From contig OX453272.1 of NCBI GenBank assembly GCA_949710005.1, forward strand, positions 34,217,136-34,281,135: a stretch of DNA of 64,000 bases. The letters are read 5' to 3'. This DNA comes from Ricordea florida (Eukaryota; Cnidaria; Anthozoa; Corallimorpharia; Ricordeidae). Shown here one piece after another: positions 10,541 through 21,895 of this stretch. Position 1 is the stretch's first letter; each line of letters begins with the position of its first letter. The notes beneath the pieces were generated by a model. That model was not told the DNA's origin. It made no database searches and saw only the letters and a list, made by a program, of their open reading frames with translations. The position numbers and the translations under genes are program-made.

Positions 10541-11743
10541 GGTTAATTGGCTGTTTCAGGTCCAAACTGTCCAAACACTTCTCATCGGACAGGCCAAATC
10601 GGACAGTTGATCAGCCAGTAAAAATTAAGCACTTCATGCCATTAGCCAATAAACTTTAACTACCTAGCCCATCCTAGACAATGAAAATCAAGGAAAATTT
10701 CTTAAGTGAGCCGGTTGATAGGTGCAGATTGGAAACAAACATGGACGAAATTAATTGGTCCAATGACTTTAATTCAGGTATGTTTCCTTAGATTTTGACA
10801 GCCCCTATTCAACTGTATGTGCCCTTATATTTAACCATTACGAATTCCCGAGTTTCTCGCATTTTGTTATTGACACAATTGGTAATCGGACCTCGTGTCG
10901 TACAATTCAGTGATAATTGTGCGCGTACTTTGAAATCCCTCGCCCGATTACGTCTTGAATTGTACTCCACTCTGTCCTATTACCATTAGGAATCGAACCC
11001 ATGACCTCCGAAACGGAACAACTGTTCCTCTCTGGACTGATTTACGAGACCAGCCAAGAAAAATTCGTGGATGGTCATCTAACATTCACCGAGCTCGGTT
11101 TCCCAGAAGCAAAAACTCATCCATCTAATCAGCTTCCAAGGAACCGGGAACTGAAATATTAGTACAATCTTTTTTCTCGAGAATTTAAGATTGCAATAGT
11201 GAACATACTTTTAAGAGAGACAACAATGCCATCTAATTTCATTGAAAGCAAATGCAAGAAATGGATTCAAAGCTATTTGAATGAATGATATTTCCGATGC
11301 CTTTACCTCACGCTATTACAATAATTTCATCCATGTTGCCGTGACAACGTCGCCTGGTTGTATCCTGCCGGTCGTGGGTTCATAATTCCGTTAAATATTG
11401 ACCTGTGCTTTGAGTCCTGTGGTAAATTCGTAGCTTCCCACAAGTATTTTACGGGTGTTATCAGAAAAACTAGTTTCTCGCTATTGTTTTCCAGTGACAA
11501 ATTATTTATTTATGACAAAAATATCCTGTGTTTTCCAATGTAGTCCGTCTTTTCGTTAAAATTAAGTACTCTGGCAGGATTTCCTTCGTAATTGTTTTTT
11601 CATAGGGGTATCGGTCACAACAAGAGTACCGTCATTTTCAGTTTTGCGTTCGCGGAAATTTCATTTGGTGGCTGATTGGAGAACAAAATGCTCTGAGCAC
11701 GCAAAACGTTTGCCAGTAAAGAATTCGAAGTTTGCTACAAAAT

Positions 11744-14700
11744 ATGCCAAGGATTTGGGTAATAACAGGGTTTTTCTTGCAAGGGTTTCTACTTGTAACT
11801 TTCTATCATGTCTATTACGACAATGGAGCGTGTGTGGTTCGTAAACAAAGTGTTTATGTCGCCCGTTCTCTGGCACTATCCGCACATAAGGACTCCGTTA
11901 TCAGCGGAAACCAGATACAGCGGACTACAAACGTAACAGCGGAAGTCCGCACCTGGGAAGCTATAGTACCCAGAAAACCTTCTCCACCAGAAGCGGAAAT
12001 GCACGATAAATGGATCGTTGTTACCACAATTAACTCGCCAACCGAGGATGTCAAGAAATTGGCTCAGATAGAAGGATGGAGAGTTGTAATAGTTGGTGAT
12101 TCCAAGACACCTCCTGACTGGAGGTAAGCTGTGTTTCAACCGATGTCTGATTGTCCACCCGGTTGCAACGCGCACTTTTCATTTCCTTTGACTATGCGTT
12201 CTAGCCTGCAACAGCCGCTACAATCTTTAAGTAGCCATGCGACGCTGAATTGTTTTATTGGATAACAGAGTGAGTCAAAACTAATATTAAGTGTCGCTAG
12301 TCATTTTGCGTTATTCAATTAGCATGAAAAAGTTTAGGCAATTTCTTTAGCACGGAAACTTAACCCATTTTCCCAAGTTGCATCTCCATCCTGGTCACAA
12401 AAAGCAATACACATAAAAACGGGGTTGTTTTTCTAAACTCATTCGAACTATTATTCAGTTAGAGTTTCCTTTGAGTCAATTTTGCTTTAAAAAATCTCAT
12501 AAAGCTCCTTAAGACGACTTATTGGCACAATAGAAGAGAGCCAGTCTATATTCTAAAACTGGAAAATCTGCTGAATATCCCAATCTCGAGTCGAAGCCAC
12601 AAGATCAAGAATCATCGATCCTAAGTGTCGGCTACTGACATCAGCTGCTCTAACTTTCTCAGCAAGGGGGAGGGCTTAAATAGGTTTCCGGATCACAGGA
12701 TTTTGCCCTTTTCGGCGCGCGCAGATGGATTGCGGGTTGCAGATTATGAATTTGGGGAGTTGAAAATTATCACAGATTGCATGAATTCTGGAACTTCAAA
12801 CATCAATTTTTGGGATGACTATAGTCGGTGTTTTGACATTTAATTTCTTTTTGGCAGTATATGTGCGCGATGTTTTAACGTTCAAGACCGGATGAACGTG
12901 GTTTCATGATGGCTTTCTCCAAGGCCTACGTTATAGCTCGGTGGTAGAGCATCCGAACTAGCCGAAACGGAAGGTCGTAGGCTCCACTCTTATTGGGCTA
13001 AGAGAACTTGAGTTTCCTTTTTTCCTCGTTTACCTGTGACATGCTGAAAACAGCATCTTTCACTTACTGGCCATGCTCAACATATACTGTTCAGACGAAT
13101 TTCTGAATTTTATTAAAACTATTTTCTAAATTACAACTTCTATATCAAACAAACGCAACAACTAGGCTCAACTCTTTGGCTACGAACGAAGGAGGACACA
13201 AAACAATTACGAAAATTTTAACCTCCTTGCGACTGCGCGTCTCTCACACCTGTCTGTGAAATTGTCACTGAACCCCTCGCTGGGGTTTACGTTCCGAAGG
13301 GGACGAGATGTTTTCGAGATGTTAATCCTATACCATCTTCATTGCTTTCATTTCGTATATTATCATGGAAGATTCTATAGGAACTTTTCCGGACAAATCC
13401 GGAGCGTTGCCCAAATGCCAATACTTTTTTAACTCTGCCCAGATTACAAATATCTTCTTCAGGAGGAATCAGTTATGCATAAATACACACAAAAATTACA
13501 CAATATCAGTTACCCAAATCAACCTATTAATGTATGGCTACAATAGTACGCGCGCTCTGATTGGCTGCTGAGCGGGCAAGATTTTCTTGTAATGACCGGG
13601 CACTATAATAAATTTTTCAAAAAAAAAATTTTCATCCCTTGATTTAGACAAAAGTTGTCTCATTTTCAAAGAAACTGTTTTTTTGTCACTTATGGTCTCG
13701 ATCGCATGGTCATGCGTGTTTCGGTTCAGTGAACATGACCTCGAATGACCTGTTGTGCCCGCAAGCATATATTGAAAAACTCTTCCGTTTTACTTTTTTC
13801 CAGTGCTAAAAACGCCATATAATAAATAACTTATTAACCTCGTCTGTTCGGTCATTACAAGGAAATCTCAGACCTCGGCCTTGACTGTATTGACCGAGCG
13901 ATAGCGAGGTCAATACATCAAGGTCTCGGTCCGAGATTTCCCTGTAATGAACTCACTCGCGGTTAATAAGGGCCCGGCCTGACCAATCGATGAAAATCGA
14001 TGATCGGAAATCAATCAATCAATCGATGATGGTTAGTTAATTGATATCGATTGGCATCGGCCAATCGATGACCAATCGATAGTCACAAATGAAATTTCCT
14101 TAATTGGCATCGATTGTCATCGTTGGATAGAATCTGCCAGAAATGACTTTTATAAGAGAATCGAAAAATCTGTCAATCCATTATTATTATTATTAACAAG
14201 ACGATCTAAGATCGTAAGTCGGGCAACAGGGAGACATTCGCTATTTTCAGTTCGCAAAACGACCCGTTTCGAAATATACGCTCATTACACACGCCATGTT
14301 TTAGAGTGGATCTACCGCGAACGGTGTGTGGGTCTGTATGTTTGAGCGTAGAAAAGGTGACACCATTTGTTTTCGACATACTCGCCATCGACTTCGACAT
14401 CGTAGAAAGGTTGCGCCCGTATTACGTGTCTGCGGTATTCCCCATTGCACGTGACTGCGATTTGCGATGAATCTCGAGGGTAAACCTATAGTCGGTTGCC
14501 CGACCAATAAAAAACGATCGATGAAAATCGATGGTAATCGATGATAATCGATGATAATCGATGAAAATCGATGACAGTCGATGAAAATCGATGAAATTAA
14601 AAGTCACAAAATTTTCCGTCATCGATTGCTCATCGATTTCCAATATCAATCGATTAATTGGCATCGATTGTTATCGATTGATATCGATTATAATCGATTA

Positions 14701-15592
14701 TCGGTTTCATCAATTGGTTACGCCGGGATAAGGGACGGACCATTAGAAAAGTGATGGGTGGGGGGGGGGGTGGGGAATTTTCAGCTTGCACGAATTTGTT
14801 TTTTCGCTCACTGCTTGTGCACGAATTTTTTTTTTCAGGTGAACCCCGCTGTACGAATTTTTTTTACTACGTGTGAAAAAGTCACAATTGGACCTTCCTT
14901 CTGCATGATTTTTTTTACCTTCTTCTTTGCATGAATTTTTTTCTTGGCATTTTTTCTTGCATGAATTTTTTTTTGGTTTTTCCCCACCCCCCCCCATCAC
15001 TTTTCTAATGGTCCGTCCCTAAGTAGTATTTAATGGGAGCCACACCCACAGCTATAATGTCAGACAAAGACTATCAGTAATAGTAAGGCATGTTATAGCA
15101 AAAACATGCGTCGTACGAAGCGTTCCGGCCCATTAATTACCTTCAATCAAGGGTACAGTGTGTGAATGCTAATAACTTATGCACTTATCAATGTTAAGCC
15201 GGCAAGGGGGGGGGGGGAGTCAGGGCGTGGGGTGGGGATTTGATTGTCTTTGTCGGCCCTTGGGATATTTGACAGCGATGTGCAGCCCGGGGTGGGGAAA
15301 TTTGGTAGCATTTGACTGGAATGATTTGCCCGTGGGCAGGGAATTTGACGGCAGATTTTTCAAAAATGTCAAATCTCCACCCCATGCCCTGACTCACCCC
15401 CCCCCCCTCCCCCCACCGGGGGTTAACATTGATAGGTGCATTAATCTACATGAATTTTCCCTGTAGTACTTTAACAGATTTTTAGTAGTGTGTATGCATA
15501 GCATTGTTAGGTAGTGTTAAATTTTTAAGCTTGTGTGTTATCCCTGTAATTCACTTCTTAACTGCAATGGTGATTAGATAAACAGTTATTAC

Positions 15593-15643
<51 letters not shown>

Positions 15644-15834
15644 AATTCTCTCCAGTTTTTTTCTGTTTTTATGGTTTTCTTAATCGGGTCTCAGCAACTC
15701 CCCGCAACGTAGAGACAATGCACTTTCCGCAACAGTTGGGCGGTTCGGAGGATGGCCGACAACTGTATACCTCCAAAGATGTCAGGTAGATCAAGCTTCC
15801 CAGACCAGGCCTTTGCGTTTTTCAATCATGATTG

Positions 15835-15882
<48 letters not shown>

Positions 15883-17236
15883 GGGACGGTTTTATTTTAG
15901 TGCTACAATTAGATCTGCTCCACCGCAGTCAAATAACTTTTTTTTCCTTTTCTCGAGTGTTTTTTCTTATTCCCAATACGAGGCTTAAAACTCAGTTGGA
16001 ATTTGGAAAGTGAGCTGTAGCATAAAAATTTACACTTTTAGTTAATGATTCGCTGGTCTACGACGTAGTTGAGTTATTCTCAAACGAAGTTTTCTAAGAT
16101 TCAGTCGTTCGAACAAAGTATAATACCAAAACTACTTATCAAATAGAACAATTTAAAAACTTAAAACTATCTTTTTGTTTCATAGCCATCCTAATTGTGT
16201 TTTCCTGGGTGTTGAAAAGCAGAAAACATTGGGATATCGCATCACCAACCTTCTGCCTTATAAAAGTTATGCTCGCAAAAACATTGGTTACCTCTACGCA
16301 ATTCAACATGGTGCTAAGCTCATTTATGAAACAGATGACGATAATTCACCAACAAATGGAAGAATTACTTTTCATCAGCAAACAACAGGAGAATTTTTGG
16401 TTTACAAGACCGATTATCCAGTGGTCAATCCTTACGAGCACTTTGGACAAAGCACAATATGGCCTCGAGGTTACCCTCTTGATTATATATCTTTTCCTCC
16501 TTCGCACAAGTTTGTGAAATGTAAAGAGGCAGAGCCTGCAATACAGCAAGGCGTGGTCAATGGGGACCCGGATGTAGATGCGATCTTTCGACTGACTCGA
16601 AAGGACAAAGATGTCGTTTTAAATGTTGAATTTGATTCTGGGGCACCAGCTGTTTTACTTCCCGCTCAAACATTGGCTCCCTTTAATTCACAAAACACTC
16701 TCTTTCTTTACAAAGCATTGTGGGCTATGCTGCTTCCAAGCACAGTGACCTTCCGAACCTGCGATATTTGGCGTGGTTACTGGGCTCAGCGGTTGTTATG
16801 GGACACAGGCGCACATTTGGCCTTCTTTCCTCCAAATGCAGCTCAGTTTCGAAACGCACACAATTACTTGATAGATTTTGTTGATGAAAAAGCTCTTTAC
16901 CACGATTCTGGACGATTAGTAAACTTGTTGTTAAACTGGAAATCTGACAAACAAAATTTCTTTAGTAGAATTATGGATTTAAGCATTGAAATGGCAGACC
17001 AAAATTTCTGGGGAATAAGGGATGTGATATTAACAGAAGCATGGCTAACTGATTTGATAAGTGTTGGATACAAAGTACCCGAGATAAGACCTACTAACAA
17101 GCCTTGCAAAGAAGTGATCAGTGAAGAAATTGAGTTTCTTCCTAAAGAAAAGCCATCTTCATATTTAAGAGCAGGAGCTGAGTTAAAAAGCTTGATTTCA
17201 ATAAAAAAAGTAGTTGATATGAAAGATTATTTATAA
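11744..17236 (+). CDS. STELLO-type (DUF288) glycosyltransferase, copy A
   Basis: Two exons, 11744-12123 and 16186-17236 (phase 2 junction, 476 aa). Exon 1 starts with a short signal anchor (WVITGFFLQGFLLVTFYHVYY), as in a type II Golgi membrane protein, then a stem, then the start of the catalytic domain (HDKWIVVTTINSPTEDVKKL, GWRVVIVGDSKTP). Exon 2 has LPYKSYARKNIGYLYAIQHG and YETDDDN; DDD is the likely metal/nucleotide-sugar DxD motif. This matches STELLO/DUF288 proteins, studied mainly in plants as Golgi regulators of cellulose synthase; the animal substrate is unknown. The start is the first ATG after an in-frame TTG. Exon 1 and the intron differ clearly from copies B and C, while exon 2 is near-identical to copy B, which points to recombination within the array. 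Confidence 0.85.
12923..12995 (+). repeat. tRNA-derived SINE-like segment
   Basis: 'tagctcggtggtagagcatc' resembles a tRNA A box and D arm. About 35 bp downstream, 'ggtcgtaggctccactc' resembles a degenerate B box. The spacing fits an internal RNA polymerase III promoter. No clean tRNA cloverleaf or anticodon arm is seen, so it is probably a SINE head or tRNA pseudogene in the copy A intron. Confidence 0.4.
13830..13970. repeat. Palindromic MITE-like element
   Basis: 'cttattaacc...' at the left pairs with '...ggttaataag' at the right. 'cattacaaggaaatctc' pairs with 'gagatttccctgtaatg', and 'gaccgagcgatagcgaggtc' forms the centre. Length about 140 bp. It lies in the intron of STELLO copy A. 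Confidence 0.7.
13984..14720. repeat. ATCGATG-rich minisatellite pair in an element-like segment
   Basis: Two clusters of 'aatcgatga' units (13984-14115 and 14515-14720) flank about 400 bp of other sequence. In the second cluster the unit 'gataatcgat' or 'gaaaatcgat' repeats about every 11-12 bp, first in one orientation and then in the other ('atcgattgatatcgatta'), making a cruciform-prone block. No coding sequence was recognised between them. Confidence 0.55.
14731..15020. mobile_element. Non-autonomous DNA element with about 28-bp TIRs
   Basis: The left end 'agggacggaccattagaaaa' plus 'gtgatggg' is the exact reverse complement of the right end 'cccatcac' plus 'ttttctaatggtccgtccct'. G and C runs follow inside each end. 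The interior has repeated 'tgcacgaatttttt' units. No gene. It is a roughly 290-bp MITE in the intron of STELLO copy A. Confidence 0.8.
15181..15439. mobile_element. Non-autonomous element with TIRs
   Basis: The left end 'gcacttatcaatgttaa' pairs with the right end 'ttaacattgataggtgc' (one mismatch). Inside, G-run plus 'gagtcagggcgtggggtggg' pairs with 'ccaccccatgccctgactc' plus a C-run. The whole 259 bp folds as a hairpin-like MITE. No coding content. Confidence 0.75.
15587..15642. repeat. (ATT)n microsatellite
   Basis: Pure ATT repeats over about 50 bp. A second run lies at 15835-15881, and similar runs occur in WDR33 introns near 47552-47617 and 57745-57791. Confidence 0.95.
15835..15881. 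repeat. (ATT)n microsatellite
   Basis: Pure ATT repeats in the intron of STELLO copy A, just upstream of exon 2. Reading it as protein gives poly-Tyr or poly-Ile, which is an artefact. Confidence 0.95.
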
Positions 17237-17405
17237 TAAAAATCATGGAGATTTACTTAATTCTTCAGGTTTTCGTCCAGCTCTTTTTATGAGGTACAAA
17301 CTTAAGTAATATAATGTGTTGTTCAAGACGTATTACAAAGGTTAGTTCGTCTAAACACTTAATCCGTCTCGTGCCCGTCTTTACGCAAGAAACGCATAAC
17401 CAGAC

Positions 17406-17681
17406 GATCTACGAATCGTGGGGATAGTTTCTAAAGAAACTGGTGCTGCGTCGGAGGGAAATTGAAAACACAAGAAATTGGATAAATCAAACGAGTTGAT
17501 TAAGTAAGTTATACCACCGTAAGGTGAATGGGAGGTGCTGACGTTTCGAGCGTTAGCCCTTCGTCGGAGCGAATGACGAAGGGCTAACGCTCGAAACGTC
17601 AGCACCTCCCGTTCACCTAACGGTGGTATAACTTACTTAATCAACTCGTTTGATTTATCCAATTTCTTGATCTACGAATCG
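17406..17681. mobile_element. Foldback element with 13-bp flanking duplication
   Basis: The sequence 'gatctacgaatcg' at 17406-17418 is repeated at 17669-17681. The equivalent intergenic site downstream of copy B (about 22088-22100) has it once, so the 250 bp between is an insertion. The insert is a long foldback: 'caagaaattggataaatcaa' to 'ggtggtataacttacttaat' arms, with an inner core 'cgaagggctaacgctcgaaa' in both orientations. Similar remnants occur at 19387-19480 and 50751-50870, so this is a dispersed family. Confidence 0.85.
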
Positions 17682-18211
17682 GTTTGCCCAAGTTTTTCCA
17701 GACGGATAATGCCTCCCCTAGTATAATAACAGTCATTCTGAAGTTGATAACTATTTAAAATTTTGCATAATCTGTTAGACTTACAGTGTATTCATAATGT
17801 AAAGAGAAGATAGTCATTGGTCACTTCTTAGAGTGAAAGCATTGAAGTTAACTTCGGAGTGTTCGCACGAGCTAATAAAGTATCGAACAATGAAGCAAGT
17901 TTGTTTTCATACTCTGCTACCATATTTTAATTCCCTCAAATCGTCACAGTGAATTGACATGTAAATAAAAAAAAACTTGTTAAACTTATCTCGGTTTCCT
18001 TTTTCACGCAAAAGTCTTAAGTGTCATAGATGCTATTTGGCAAAGCCAAACTGTTGCTAAGTTATTTTACTGCTTTGCAAAAATTTGGTCCATGGATTAA
18101 CTGAATGAATTAAAATGTCTTCTCTTTTATGCAATTTTTTCTGCATCAGTTATTTGCGGAGACACAGAGCTTTGCAAAACCGCGTTAAGTGAAAGAAATT
18201 GTTTCTAGAGG

Positions 18212-21200
18212 ATGCGTTTGCCATTGAGGTGCTTCACTACAGTAGGATTGGTTTTGCAATTCATTCTTTTTGTTTTATTCTATCGACTTTATCCCGATCG
18301 TAAAACTCCGTGTACCACACATAAAGATCTGGCCAGCTGGCCTGAAGACTGGTTTGGCCTTTCTTTCCCTGAGGACTCAGTTGTCGACTGGAAGCAATTG
18401 CAAAGAACAAAACATTTAACAGCAAAAATCACCTGGGAGGCTATACCAAGAAAACCTTCTCCACCGGAAGAGGAAATGCACGATAAATGGATCGTTGCTA
18501 CCACAATCAACTCGCCAACCGAGGATGTCAAGAAATTGGCTCAGATAGAAGGTTGGCGAGTTGTAATAGTTGGTGACATCACGACTCCTTCTGACTGGAG
18601 GTAAGCGGCCCATGTGATACCAAAAAAGAGAGAGACGGTGCGCGGAGGAAAAAGTAGCAAACCGCGGAATTAAAAATTTAAGGCCCGACAATGCCGCAAA
18701 TTTTAGTGGGAAAAAACTGACAGCAATGTATTGAAAACAATATTTTAATTGGCGAACCTAGAGATAATTAATTTTTTCGTGGTATTTTACGGTATGTGAT
18801 AGCCATAATTGTACATGTGTGGCCTCACATGAGAGGTTTATAGGTGGAAGCAGGGCCCATCACCAGAAGCGTTCCTCTTCTATATTACCTTTAGGGTCGG
18901 CCGTTTTGACAGACCTATTTACTTTAAGAACCACGTCGTCCTCCGCACTTCACCTCATAACAGTTTCCATAGTCTTGTGATAGTGCTTCAAATTATTGCA
19001 AATAGGTTTTCGAGTTGGGTTGGCTTTGTTATAGATTTTTTGAAAGTCCACTAAGCTCCTTGCAGTGTACGATGACATGCGCGATTGCTGAAAGGCATTA
19101 TGGGATTGCAAATTGCTTGTGCTAAGAAATCGCCTGAACAAAGGTAACTACTGGAAAATGAAATATGGAGGAGGGTTCTCTTTTGTGCAGGTACAGCTTA
19201 CTTGGCAGCTACATTGCTGGGCGAGCACGACACTATTTCGTGCGAAAAACGTTCCTGTCAAAACGCCCGATCAAGAATATAAAGGAGAGGAACATTCCAA
19301 GTGATGCGCTCTTGGTGGGAAGTATATGGGTTTTTGTGGGTTGGCGTTCCCCATGATGCCTTGCGAACGCGATTCAATATAAAGGAAAACATACAAAAAC
19401 TGGTTTATCAAACTAGTTGATAAAGTAAATTTTATCGCGATAGGATTTTAAGGAGTGCTGACCTGTCGAGCGTTAGACAAGGGTCTCAATGGGTGTAACC
19501 ATTAACCGAAAAACGGGCCAAAAATTTAGCCGTTAGGCATAAAAATTGGAAAATTTTAACCATTAGCCGTAACTGAAAATGGTAACCATAAAAAAAGTCT
19601 AGCCATCAAAATAAATGTTTAACTTCTTTAAACAATGATTCTTTAAACAATGAAAATTAATTATTAACATTTTAAAGTAACGGAGATAAATTTTACGTTT
19701 TCTGTAAACCGTAAGGCAAATAAATTAACCCTTAGCCGTAAATGCCACCACTCCACCCCCACTGAGACCCTCTTAGACCTTCGTCAGAAACTAACTCCTC
19801 AGTAACAAATGAACCTGTAATTTTTCAGTCTGATAATTTTGGGCTGTATCAATAGCTCATTAACTAGACTGTGTTTATCAAACCTTTCCTGCTCGCACAA
19901 TTTCTCCGTTCTTTTTGATAGAGTCGAACCTCGCTATCTCGAATTCAAACTCATTTCAGTTGGATTGATTTTTTTTCAGTCATCTGCCATCGGTCATCTC
20001 TAACCCCCGCTTTCTCGAACTGCATCGTTTCCCTTGAGAGCTAGTTATAGATAGCGAGGTTCGACTGTACATCTCAGTCACGGTCGTTCTGGCTGCGAAC
20101 TAATGAGAGCTGTGTGAGAGCAGGTCACCTGTGAGATTGTGAGATACTGGTTTGAACGCGCTTATAACAGTTACTTTTCAGCATATCTACCAGCTATCAT
20201 TTAACAACATAATGCTTAAGTCATTGCGTCATTCATGTAAGTCGGGCCAACGAAAGCATAAGTACTGATTGGAAGCCCGGGGGGGTACTGCCATATTTGG
20301 GCTATATAGGTATGTCCCGCTGTGAAGGGTAAGGTTTTCAAGCAGTTTACTCTAGCATAGGGTATACAAATCAGAGCGTTTTGTTCTAGAAAACGGTATC
20401 ATTTTTCACGAAACTGACCACTTGGTTGAAGATTTTTTTAAAAAACTGAACAATTATAAATGAATCTTTTTTGAGAGAGAGAAACGATTGTGGTGTAAGG
20501 TTTTGTTTTGGCTAGGCTGTGCTAATGACCTCAGTTAATTTCTGGAAAATAGCCACTCTAGGATAGGAGTGATTTGGGGGGTTTACTCTAGTAGAGGGTA
20601 GCAAAATTCAGCTGAAACAGCTCTGGCATAGACTAAGGGTTCCAGGGTTTCAGCGGCACATACCAACCCAAAAATTCCTAAAGTAGCCCCCCGGGATTGG
20701 AAGCCAATTCCTACGTAGTACCGGGTTACACGTATGTTTCTTGTGTATATGCTTTTGCTTGCGTCGTATGTTTAAAGCAGCCTAAATAGCACAGAAAATG
20801 ACAAAAACGCTTTATCTTAAACAAAACTATTTGTAGTGTTTATGATAACCTTTTTTTAATCTTCACAGCTATCCTAATTGTGTTTTCCTGGGTGTTGAAA
20901 AGCAGAAAACATTGGGATATCGCATCACCAACCTGCTGCCTTATAAAAGTTATGCTCGCAAAAACATTGGTTACCTCTACGCAATTCAACATGGTGCTAA
21001 GCTCATTTATGAAACAGATGACGATAATTCACCAACAAATCGAAGAATTACTTTTCATCAGCAAACAACAGGAGAATTTTTGGTTTACAAGACCGATTAT
21101 CCAGTGGTCAATCCTTACGAGCACTTTGGACAAGGCACAATATGGCCTCGAGGTTATCCTCTTGATTACATATCTTTTCCTCCTTCGCACAAGTTTGTCA

Positions 21201-21895
21201 AATGTAAAGAGGCAGAGCCTGCAATACAGCAAGGCGTGGTCAATGGGGACCCGGATGTAGATGCGATCTTTCGACTGACTCGAAAGGACAAAGATGTCAT
21301 TTTAAATGTTGAATTTGATTCTGGGGCACCAGCTGTTTTACTTCCCGCTCAAACATTGGCTCCCTTTAATTCACAAAACACTCTCTTTCTTTACAAAGCA
21401 TTGTGGGCTATGCTTCTTCCAAGCACAGTGACCTTCCGAACCTGCGATATTTGGCGTGGTTACTGGGCTCAGCGGTTGTTATGGGACACAGGCGCACATT
21501 TGGCCTTCTTCCCTCCAAATGCAGCTCAGTTTCGAAACGCACACAATTACTTGATAGATTTTATTGATGAAAAAGCTCTTTACCATGATTCAGGACGATT
21601 AGTAAACTTGTTGTTAAACTGGAAATCTGACAAACAAAATTTCTTTAGTAGAATTATGGATTTAAGCATTGAAATGGCAAACCAAAATTTCTGGGGAATG
21701 AGTGATGTGATATTAACAGAAGCATGGCTAACTGATTTGATAAGTGTTGGCTACAAAGTACCCGAGATAAGACCTTCTAACAAGCCATGCAAAGAAGTGA
21801 TCAGTGAAGAAATTGAATTTCTTCCTAAAGAAAAGCCATCTTCATATTTAAGAGCAGGAGCTGAGTTAAAAAGCTTGATTTCAATAAAAAAGTAG
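18212..21895 (+). CDS. STELLO-type (DUF288) glycosyltransferase, copy B
   Basis: Exons 18212-18600 and 20869-21895 (471 aa, phase 2 junction, donor 'ggag|gtaagc', acceptor 'cacag'). N-terminal signal anchor TTVGLVLQFILFVLFYRLY, then KWIVATTINSPTEDVKKLAQ and, in exon 2, the YETDDDN motif. The protein should sit in the Golgi membrane with its catalytic part in the lumen. Compared with copy A it lacks one A in the A-run near 21885, so it stops at 21893-21895, about 9 codons earlier. It carries the uninterrupted CACAA site (21190-21194) where the Polinton inserted in copy C. No disabling change seen; probably functional. Confidence 0.85.
19491..19770. mobile_element. MITE nested in a foldback remnant
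   Basis: The left end 'gggtctcaatggg' pairs with the right end around 'cactgagaccc'. Inner text is rich in 'aaccgttagccgtaa' units. The flanks 'cgagcgttaga' (left) and 'ttagaccttcgtcag' (right) are two halves of the foldback family seen at 17419-17668, with 'ttaga' repeated at both sides. It therefore jumped into an older foldback copy. The same nest is present in copy C (23908-24187). Confidence 0.7.
19921..20067. mobile_element. Short MITE with 'gtcgaacctcgctatct' TIRs
   Basis: The left end 'gagtcgaacctcgctatct' pairs with the right end 'agatagcgaggttcgac'; length about 147 bp, no coding content. The end sequence resembles those of pogo/Tigger-like elements ('gaacctcgatataacga'). An identical copy in the intron of copy C is at 24338-24484, carried there by the tandem duplication. 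Confidence 0.7.
20268..20704. mobile_element. MITE with C/G-rich ends and flanking 'attggaagc' repeat
   Basis: About 420 bp, beginning 'ccgggggggtactgcc' and ending 'agtagccccccggg', flanked on both sides by 'attggaagc', consistent with a 9-bp target duplication. Inside, 'tttactctagcatagggta' and 'tttactctagtagagggta' are repeated. No coding content. The duplicate in copy C lies 4417 bp downstream. Confidence 0.75.

Larger units (their letters stand above)
9530..11743. other. Spacer upstream of STELLO copy A
   Basis: No gene seen. It contains a TTAC/GCAC simple repeat (9943-9982), two palindromic elements (10243-10401 and 10406-10540), and a possible antisense tRNA-derived fragment near 10985-11035 ('aatcgaaccca' box). 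The promoter of STELLO copy A should lie in the last few hundred bases, but I could not assign a core element. Confidence 0.5.

Noticed and set aside
10985-11035. Possible antisense tRNA or SINE (aatcgaaccca box)
   Set aside because: Only a B-box-like string is seen, with no convincing A box or cloverleaf.
14743-15000. Lysine-rich minus-strand frame (KKNSCKKK...)
   Set aside because: It is the interior of a MITE with T-runs; repetitive translation artefact.
15752-16013. Poly-Tyr/poly-Ile frames
   Set aside because: Translation of an ATT microsatellite.
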